Shown here: positions 1 to 9,016 of the stretch, one piece after another
How the letters are laid out: the number at the start of each line of letters is the position of its first letter
Position numbering within the stretch: the stretch's first letter is position 1
Source: Baffinella frigidus
Lineage: Eukaryota; Cryptophyceae; Cryptomonadales; Baffinellaceae
Length of the DNA: 13,857 nucleotides
NCBI GenBank assembly: GCA_026770585.1
Contig: MU646398.1
Span: 258,653 to 272,509, forward strand
Direction: 5' to 3'
Position numbers and translations under genes: made by a program
The notes under the pieces: model-generated
The model's input: only the letters and a program-made list of their open reading frames with translations
Told to the model about the DNA's origin: nothing
Databases searched by the model: none

Positions 1-59
1 TATACTAAAATACATTTATGGCGGGTCAAGTTTTAATAAGATGAGCTAGAGTAAGGCAC

Positions 60-176
60 CTGAACGCGGTTGAGGAGGAGGGAGAGGAGGCCCTCAAGCT
101 TGCTCTTGTTGTGCGGGGAGAGCGCCACCGCGTGGCACTGGATTAGCCGCTGCAGGATCAGCCGCTGCGTCTTGAC
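60..176 (-). CDS. NOP14: NOP14 exon 14 (residues 573-611)
   Basis: Acceptor GCGCAG|GTC and donor CAG|GTGCCT, 39 codons, phase 0-0. VKTQRLILQRLIQCHAVALS and PHNKSKLEGLLSLLLNRVQ match the helical Nop14 segment 'ERI..CNHP.L...NK.KLE.LF.FLL'. Positions 1-59 are the start of the next intron; the rest of the gene is outside the window. Confidence 0.93.
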
Positions 177-3100
177 CTGCGCGCGTAGGGTTTAGGATTT
201 AGGGTTTGGGGTTTAGGTTTTGGTGTTTGGGGTTGGGGCTGTGGGGTTTGGGGGTTTGGGGTTGGGGTGTAGGGTTGCAACTTTGGATATTTCATCGCTA
301 GGCTTGAGCGCAATGCAGAAGAAGAAGAAGAAGAAGAAGAAGAAGAAGAAGAAGAAGAAGAAGAAGAAGAAGAAGAAGAAGAAGAACACCAACACCAACA
401 AGAAGAAGGAGAAGAAGAAGAAGACGAACCAGAACAAGAAGAACAAGAAGATACCTCGCGGTCGGCGAGGAGGTGCTCGAGCCCCCCCGCGTCATCCGGC
501 ATGTCGAACGTGTACGGGATCTCCTGCTCCAGGAATTTCGGGATTGGGGTTAAGGGTTTGGGTTTTCGGGTTTGGGGTCGAGGGTGTGGGGTGTTGGGTG
601 TGGGGTTTGGGGGGTGGGGTTTGGGGTTAAGGGTTTAAGGTTTAGAGATTACGGTTTAGGGTTTAAGATTTAGGGTTCAGGGTTTAGGGTTTAGGGTTTA
701 GGGTTTAGGGTTTAGGGTTTAGGGTTTAGGGTGTAGGGTTTAGGGTTTAGGGTTTAGGGTTTAGAGAAGGTTGAGCGGTTAGCGTTTGGGGTTTAGGGTT
801 TCGGGTATATGGTTCATGATTTAGGGTATGGTGTTACGAACCTCCGCTGCCGCGCGTTGCCGTTCCGCATCCTTCTTCGCGTCCTTAGGCTTGGGCACCG
901 CCTTCGCGTCCTGCTCGCGGGGTTTAGGATTGAGGGTTTAGGCGGATCAAGTCTGCTGCGGCGCGTTGCCGCATCCTTTTTCGCGACTTTCGGTGAATGG
1001 GTTCGTTTCGTGTTTGGGCTGTGTGGTGTGTTTTGTGTGGTGTGTTCTTACGAGCCTCAGCCTTCTAAGAACGCATCAGGCTGGTACGAAAGAAGAAGGC
1101 CAGGTGGGGGACCTCCGAGGACCTGAAACCCGCAACCCTAACCAGGAAGGACCTGCGTGTTCCAGGCACTATACGGTGCATTTTTCAAGTTCCGTGCGGT
1201 GTAACAACCTTACTTGGTTTTAAGAAAGAAACCTGGTCAAGGGCAGAAGCACGGACCTGCTTGCGAGAAACGGCGGACCGCGGCTGCTCATCAAGCTTTA
1301 AATCGTCCTCGCCCGTATCACCCTCTACGGTATTACACACGGTAGCACCCTACGAAATGCCAGAATTAGAAGCCGGAATCAGGTCGTCCACCCTTACCAG
1401 TTTTTCTCCCAGGAGCAGCGAAAGCACGGACCTGCTTGCGAGAAACGGCGGAACGCGGCAGCTCCTCAAGCTCCAAATCGTCCTCATTCTCCTCCTCCAT
1501 CCCCACCCCCCACTCCCCTTGTGATTTTGCAAAACATAAAGCATACGCCTACTCACCTACTTGAGCTTAGCAAGTATTTCGGTCGTGTATGTACACAATG
1601 AATCCGGTGCGGGGTTCAGGCCCAGGAGCAGCACAGGCAAGGACCTGCTTGCGCGAAAAGGCGGAACGCGGCTGCGCATCAAGCTCCAAATCGTCCTCGC
1701 CCGTATCACCCGCTGCGGTATCACATACGGTAGCACCCTACGAAATGCCGGAATTAGACGCCGGCATTGAGTCGTCCACCCTTACCAGTTTTTCTCCCAG
1801 GAGCAGCATGGGCACGGACCTGCTTGCGAGAAACGGCGGAACGCGGCTGCTCCTCAAGCTCCAAATCGTCCTCGTTCTCCTCCATTTCCTCCCCCTCGCT
1901 CTCATCCCCCTCCTCCCCCTCCTCATCCTCATCCCCCTCCTCCATATCGCTGCCCTCTTCCCCCTCCTCCTCGCTTGCCCCCTCCTCCCCCTCCTCCCCC
2001 TCCTCGCTCCCCTCCTCCTGTCCGGGCCGCACACGTCAGCGACCTACACCCTCATCCCTGAACCTCGTCCACTCCACGCGACACGCACACCCAAACACCC
2101 AACCCCGCCCTCATACCATCCCGGAGGTTCTCGCGGGCAGTTTAGGGGTTGAGGGTTCAAGGTTCAGGGTTCCGGTTTCAGGGTGTGGGGGCCGCTCCGC
2201 GTGACACGTGTCCCCCGATTCATCCACGGACAAACCCCCAGCTTCGTGACTCTGATCAGAACGGCTCTCAGCCCACTCACCGACGCCCACGCACCGTAGG
2301 AACCCCCCTATGTCCCTACGGGTTGCCTACCGTAGGGTCCTAGGTCCTATCGCGTAGGGGTTATTCGAAATCCCAGCACCCACCCTCACCCTCACAGCAT
2401 CCCATAAACTCTCTCGGGCAGCCCGGGCACACACCTCCCCGCTCTCCTCCCCCTCCTCATCATCACTCCCCTCCTCGCCCTCCTCCTCATCCTCCTCCTC
2501 CTCACCGCGCGCCTTCGCCATGGCTTGTTCCCCCCGTCCGAGCTTGCGGTTCGGGAGCCGCCCGACAACCTGCTTTGGGGGTTGGGATTTAGGGTGTAGG
2601 ATTCAGGTGAGTTTGGGGTTTAGGGTTTAGGGTTCAAGGTTTAGGGATTAGGGTTCAGGGTGGTTTGAGGGTGGTTCAGGGTTTCGGGTGAATTTAGGGT
2701 GGGTTCAGGGTTTGGGGTGAGGGGTTTTAAGGTTTCGGTGTAGGGTGTAGGGTTTAGGGTTGAGGAATTCGGGTGCAGTATTTAGAGTTTAGGGTGTAGG
2801 GTTTCACCCCCGAGAAGTCATCCTCCATCGCGTCCCCGCTCTGCTCCGTCACGGATCCGAACCGCACCTAGTTTACGGTTTAGGGTTTGGAGTTTGGGGT
2901 TTACGGTGTGGGGTTTGGTGTTGGGGGTTCAAGGTTTGGGGTTTAGGGTTGAGGGTTGAGGGTTGAGGGTGCACGGTTGACGGTTTAAGGTTTAGGGTTT
3001 AGGGTTTAGGGTTCAGGGTTTAGGGTTTAGGGTTTAGGGTTTAAGGTTTAAGGTGTGGGGATGAGGTGTGAGATACCTTGCGCCGCTTCCCCCCCCGCCC

Positions 3101-6100
3101 CACCTCCTCCTCGCCCTCAGAGTCATCACCCTGGTGTGGGGTTTAGTGTTTAGGGTTAACGGTTGATAGTAAATGGTTTAGGGTTGAGGGTTGAGGGTTG
3201 AGGGTTTAGGGTTTAGGGTTTAAAATTTCAGTGCATAGGATTTTGGATCACTCATCTCCAGGCTTGAAAAGGTAAAAGAAACGAAAAAAGAAAAAAAGAC
3301 GCGCGCCTTCTCAGCAGCCTGCAACCGATCATGCTCTTCCTTCGCTTGCTCCTCGGGCGTCTGCCCACCTCTCTCTCCTACGATTTTTTCTGGTATATTC
3401 CCTGGTGAGTTCAAACGAACAGACGTCTGCTCCACGCGGATCAGTGCGTTTGAACCCACCAGGGGAGATACAGAAAGGGTCCGTAGGAGAGAGGCGACCA
3501 GCTGGGCTTGACAGTAACAAAGAAGAAGATGATGAAGATGATGAAGATGAGAAGAAAAAGAAAAAGAAGAAGACCTGCATGCGGCGCACGCGCGCCTTCT
3601 CGGCAGCCTGCAACCGATCATGCTCCTCCTTCGCTTGCTCCTCAGGAGTCTTGAGCCGGTCTGCCGCCTGCGCCTTCAGCTCGCCGGCCAACCTGGATGA
3701 GAGTTTGAGGTTTAGTATTTGGGGTTTAGGGCGTAGGGTGTCGGGTTAAGGGTGTAGGGTTGAGGGTTTGGTTTGGGTTTGGGATTTGGGGTTTAGGGTT
3801 TGGGGTCTGGGGTTTGGGGTTTAGGGTTGAGGGTTGAGAGTTTAGGGTTTAGGGTTTAGGGTTTAGGGAAACTTGCCTCACATGAGGATGTGCTGCCCTA
3901 ATGTTTCCCCAACAGGCAAAGTGGCCCTGCACGAAACAGGTTCGACAGCAGGGGACGCACTCGCGCTGACACGCACAACACACAAAGTTAGCACTACGCA
4001 AATCAATTAATTAATTAAGCACCACTCGCGCGTGAGCTTGTCGAAGTCGTCTTCTTCCTTCCCCTCAAATCGCATCACCGCCTCGTGGAAACTGGTTCAA
4101 CAGCAGAATATGTCGCCCTGACACGCAAAAGTCACCCCAGCACGCAAAAGTCACCCTGCATGCAAAGCACTTTTCCACCCCCCGAACTGGCGTGGAAAAA
4201 GGTTCAACATCAGGATACATGCTGCCCTAACACTGCCCGGCACTCAAGCTCATTCCAGAGAAGGCTAACCGAGGGTTTCCCCCATATCCCGAACTCCCAA
4301 AGTTGCGGGGACGCACTCGCACAAGTTGCCATGTACGTAAATTGATTAATCTTTTATTAAATGATTAACAAATAATTAATTAATTAAGCACTCACTCGCG
4401 CGTGATCTTGTCGAATTCGTCCTCATCCTCGCCCTTCAACGCGCATCATCGCCTCTCTTGGAAACTGGGTCAGCATCAGGATGTGCTGCCCCAACACGCA
4501 AAAGTTGCCCCACCGCACAAAGTTCCCCTAAAAAACAAAGATACCCTAACACGCAAAGCTGCCCTGTACACAAATTGATCAATCAATTATCAAACAATTA
4601 ATTAATGAATTAATTAATCAATGAAGCACTCACTCGCGCGTGAGCTTGTCAAACTCGTCCTCGTCCGCGCCCTCGACGCGCATCATCGCCTCGTCGCGCC
4701 GCTGCCGCCGCGGAACCTCCTCCCCTGCATCCCAAAAATCACTTTACAAAACCCGCGTGCTTTACAAACCTTGGGCTCCTCGCTGAGTATGGTGTGAGTT
4801 GACAGTCGTGTGAGCAGGGCGGAGGCTCATAACCTAAATGTGAGGCTCATAACTTCATAAAACCGGGGATGCTCGCAGCCTGCGGCGATGGCCCTCTTCT
4901 CAATCGTCTTGCGCGTCAAGCGCATCTTGTCAGGTTGTAAAACGTAAAGTGTGGGACAGGATGGAGGCTCACAATCTACAGTTATTCGGTTACCGGTTGA
5001 CTGATGGGGTTCATAACCGGGGAGGCCGGTAACCTACGCGCGAGGCTCATAACTGAATAAGTGGCCGGAAGGCTCGCAGCCTGCGGCGATGGCCCGCTCC
5101 TTGACCTTATCCGGGGAAACCTATTTTTCTTTAGTTTGATAGCAAGGAAAATTACTACATAAATTCTTTAATATTACTAATAAGAACGAATTGTGTAGTG
5201 ATTTTCCTTGCCATCAAACTAAAGAAAAATAGGTTTCCCCGGATAAGATCGTCTTCCGCGTGGGGCGCATCGTGTCAGGTTGTAACGCATTAAAGTGTGA
5301 GACAGGATGCAGGCTCACAACCTACGCGCGAGGCTCATAACTGACTAACACGACTGAATAACTGACAACTGAATAATTGATAACCGAATACCTGAATAAC
5401 GAAATGAATAACTCATAACCGGGGAGGCTCGCAACCTGCGGCGATAGCCCGTTCCTTGATCGTCTTCCGCGTGGGGCGCATCTTGTCAGCAAGCAGCTTG
5501 CTCACGTCCGCGAACGACTCGTCCAGCTCCTCGAGGAGCTCGTCCTTCTCGGCTTTGTCCTGGCGGCGCTCCGCCTTGTACATCTGCCAACGGGGGGGGA
5601 AGCCAGGTTCAATAAATTGTCAAACACGCCAGCAGGCAAGGTGAGACAAACCAGAATCCGTCAGCATCGCGTGTGCACATTGTAAACAAGACCCCGTCAG
5701 CATCGGCTCCTACAGCTGGGAACGAGAACGCGTGAGCCCTTCTATCTGCGCCTACGGGAACAAGAACGCGTGCGGGTCAGCAGCGTGTGCATCGGTCAGC
5801 AACAACGTATGGTGGCAGACGCTGCTGCAGCAACGTTGACTATCGTTGGTAGGTGGGAGCGCTGTCGTGCATGTCCCGATCCCCCGACCAATCAATCAAT
5901 CAATCAATAAGTCAATAAGTCAATGGATCGACCACGGAATCAATGAATCGATCAACCAATTATTCAATCCCGCGCCCGGAGGGGGAAATCCCCGAGAAAT
6001 CCTGCGGTGGAGCCATTTGACGTATAATACGTCAAATGGCTCCAATCAACACGTCCTCTCGGAGACAAGATGATGAGAACAGCCACGACATCTCACCGCT

Positions 6101-8974
6101 CGGAGATATAAAAGAATAGTTAAATGGTGTGCTGTTTACATGCGACATTTTTAGCTTGCATTAATGGATTTCGAATTGATGGACTGTTTACCCCACAAAA
6201 GTTAGTTGTTGTGACTCTTTTTCTATTAATGGACGCAAAAGTGTTTTTGTGTTTTTTTTAACGCGTCTTCTTGGTCATTGCAACGACCTTTTTTTCGAAC
6301 CCTAAAAATCATGCGCCCATATTCTCATAGACGGCTCCAAACATCAAGAGGAAACGACGCAATTCAGGACGTGAAGATCTCTAAAAGGATTGTATATCCA
6401 GCTTATAAATAGCCTGTACAAGTCCCTACAACCCAGGGCCTTTAAAAGCTCGGGGACTTCCCCCTCCGGGTGCGGAATGGATCAATCAGTAAATCAATGA
6501 ATCGATCGCACCTTGCTTTTGGCGATGATCTCCGCCATAACCTCAGCCTTGGTCTTGCGCTTCTCCTCATCCCCCTCATCCGTCGCCTCGAACCTACCGT
6601 CCATTCCAATCAACATTAAAACACGTGTTTGCAAGGATTGAACCTAACGTGCCATCCTATTGAAATTAAAAGACAGTTTCGCAAGGGCGGGGTTGGCTGT
6701 CTCAGCCTCGTCACAGCTGTACCACGGACACACCCAACACCCACCACGTCAAACCCCCTTGTCAGATCAAATCAGACTGGGTATGGATCAAATCTGATTG
6801 GGTATGAACAAATTGGAGTGGGTATGCATCAAATCGGAGTGCGTATGAAACAATCGCCTCGAATCGCCTCGAACCTAACGAGGGAGGGCACGCGTTTGAA
6901 AATCCATTCCGAGAAACCTTTCCGGTTGAAATTAAAACACGGTTTCGCAAGCGCGGGGTAGCCAGGGTTGTCTTCGCCTCTTCATGGTTGTACCGAGGCA
7001 CACCGCAGACAAAACTGATTTGAATCAAATCGGGTTGGGTATGAAACATTGAATCAAACCGGATGGGTGCCAATCATTGAATCAAATCAGATTGGGTATG
7101 AAATGAGGCATTGAATTAAATCGGAGTGTGTATTTAACCCCCCCCCAAACCGGAGTGGGTGTGCAACCCGCCGCCGAAGTTTGTGCTGCGTGTCGTCACG
7201 CCGAAGGTTCTCGCATCGATTTGGTAAGATGAAACATTGCATCAACCCGGATTGTGTATGAAACATTGAATCAACCCAGATTGGGTCCGAAATATTGAAT
7301 CAAGTCGCGGAGTGGGCACTTACCCTCATCGCGCCACAGCACTACCCCATGTTGAATCATGTCGGGGGGTGCATCAAATCAGAGTGGGTATTATTAAAAT
7401 CGGAGTGGGCACGCATCAAATCGGAGTGGGTGTGCAACCCTCCGCCGAAAAAAGTCGGGCTGGGTATGCATCAAATGCGGGTTTGCACTCACCCTCCGCC
7501 GAAGTTGTACTGCGAAGTGTCATCCCGCCGGAGGTTCTCGTCCGCATCCTCCTCTGATTCCATTCAATAAAACATTGAATGAAATCAGACCGGGTCAAAA
7601 ACATTAGATTGGGTCACAAACATTGTATGAAATCGCAATTGGCACTCACCCTCCGCCGAAGTTGTACTGCGAGGTGTCATCCCGCCGAAGGTTCTCATCC
7701 TCATCCTCCGAAGACATATCCTTCTTGTCGAAGTCGTCCAGGTTGCCGAGTGCGCGCCCCTGGGTTAGGGATCAGGGTTTAGGGGTTATAGTTTATCATG
7801 TGGGGTTTATTTCTTTGTGGTTTTAGGGTTTAGGGTTCACGGTTTAGGATTTAGGGTGTAGGGTTTAGGGTTTGGGGATAAGGGTTCAGTGTTTGGGTTC
7901 AGGGTGTGGGGTTTAGGGTCGAGGGTTTTGGGTTCAAGGTTTGGAGTCGTTTTTGGGTGCAAGGTTTTGGGGTTTTGGGTTTGCCACGAGGTTTGGGGGT
8001 TTTGGGTTTGCCGCTTTTCGAAGTAGAAAGGGACGGATCCGTCCGCACAGGGGGAGACGTGAGTGCAACCCCTAAACCCTCAACACCAAACCACAAACCA
8101 TAAACCATAAACCTTAAACCGTCGCAGTACACCCCAGCCCGAGCAACCCAAAAGGATATCTTGGTAAAACAGGGGGGGGGGGGTCAGTTACTGGGGGGTG
8201 TCAATTTGCACCGGCTGTTGCACAGTCCCTACTTGGCTGGCCATTCCGATCACTTGAAATTCCTATTCAAGTGATCCACCACACGACCCCAATTTCGGGC
8301 GCCAAAATCCTCGGGCCAACGTCCTAGCCCCAAAATGAAACCCCACTTTCTAGCTCTGCCTCACTCGGGTTGACTGACTATTCTGAAGTTGACATGCCGG
8401 GTTTGCGGAACAAATTCGTCAACTTCGGAGCGGGAAAGAGCCCGGGGTCACCAAATTGGTGAGCCCGAATAGACTGGGTCAGAGCCAGGAACTGAAGCCG
8501 CACCTTATGCGTGAGCTGCTCCTCCGACATGTCGTCAAAGGTCCCGCTCTAGTGCGGCTCGCCAAAGTAGTGAACCCTGTTGGAGTCTAGCACTGTCTCA
8601 GTCTACTTGGTCCATTTAGTCTATTTTCGACAGAGAGAGTGCTACACCTTATGGGTGAGCTGCTCCTCCTTCATGGAGGAGCAGGACCACCCTATGTCCC
8701 CACGTTATTTCCTACCGCAGGGTCATATGGGCTGTTGACTCGTGGGTTATTTACGAAATATCTTCGTTGTCCGCTGTGTGGGCCCTGGCCCCAATCTGAA
8801 AGCGCACCTTATGCGTGAGCTGCTCCTCCTCCATGTCGTGCTCGTCATCGAGGTTGAACTGGCTGCCCTTCTTCACCCGCGCCATCCGCTCGCGCTGCGA
8901 GAGGGAAGAGAGGGTGTGTCAGAGAGAGCGACAGAGGGAGAGACGGATAGAGGGAGACAGGGAGAGGGGGGGGG

Positions 8975-9016
<42 letters not shown>

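Larger units (their letters stand above)
3131..3574 (-). other. NOP14 intron 7
   Basis: In sense order: a GAT/GAA-rich microsatellite (3521-3574, pyrimidine in sense), a foldback element, the open exon 7 echo, an A-rich stretch, and a telomere-like tract (3134-3222) next to the acceptor. Confidence 0.8.
3693..4633 (-). other. NOP14 intron 6
   Basis: Donor side: three rounds of TTAATTAA-rich sequence, each next to an exon 6 tail (true exon, 4389-4455, 4026-4091), plus a short GCCCTAACACGCAAAGTTG-like repeat. Acceptor side: telomere-like tract 3706-3868. Confidence 0.8.
4725..5435 (-). repeat. NOP14 intron 5: tandem units with exon 5 echoes
   Basis: Repeats of GAGGCTCATAAC and of GGACAGGATG.AGGCTCA accompany each exon 5 tail copy, showing tandem duplication of exon tail plus donor plus intron start. 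The MITE at 5106-5247 is inserted in one unit. Confidence 0.8.
5584..6511 (-). other. NOP14 intron 4
   Basis: 928 bp. AATCA-type tetranucleotide repeats lie at 5888-5926 and similar sequence at 6481-6505, flanking the 506-bp candidate element. 5640-5870 contains short direct repeats (GTCAGCA, GAACGCGTG). No exon echo is evident here. Confidence 0.75.

Noticed and set aside
541-828. Subtelomere or chromosome end
   Set aside because: Repeat clusters are intronic, scattered over 13 kb, and switch strand at the divergent promoter according to gene direction rather than pointing to one chromosome end.
1000-1240. Extra NOP14 exon between exons 11 and 12
   Set aside because: No segment with AG/GT borders, compatible phase and Nop14-like composition was found.
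1785-1786. Donor CTG|GTAAGG for exon 11
   Set aside because: Good consensus, but it leaves phase 1 and would put a stop in exon 12. The CAG|GTCCGT site keeps the frame and is the boundary shared by all echoes.
3121-3130. C/D snoRNA box C (GTGATGA in sense) in a NOP14 intron
   Set aside because: No properly spaced D box or terminal stem; the sequence is better explained as the start of exon 8.
7487-7550. Exon 3 echo as an in-frame cassette exon
   Set aside because: The codons and donor are intact, but no upstream AG gives the phase 2 start needed; inclusion would hit a stop.
7899-8132. Open frames rich in GFRV/GLGV or PKPSTLNP
   Set aside because: These are translations of the 7-bp telomere-like repeat in different frames. 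The same applies to 220-630 (poly-Lys), 11277-11468 and 12954-13166.
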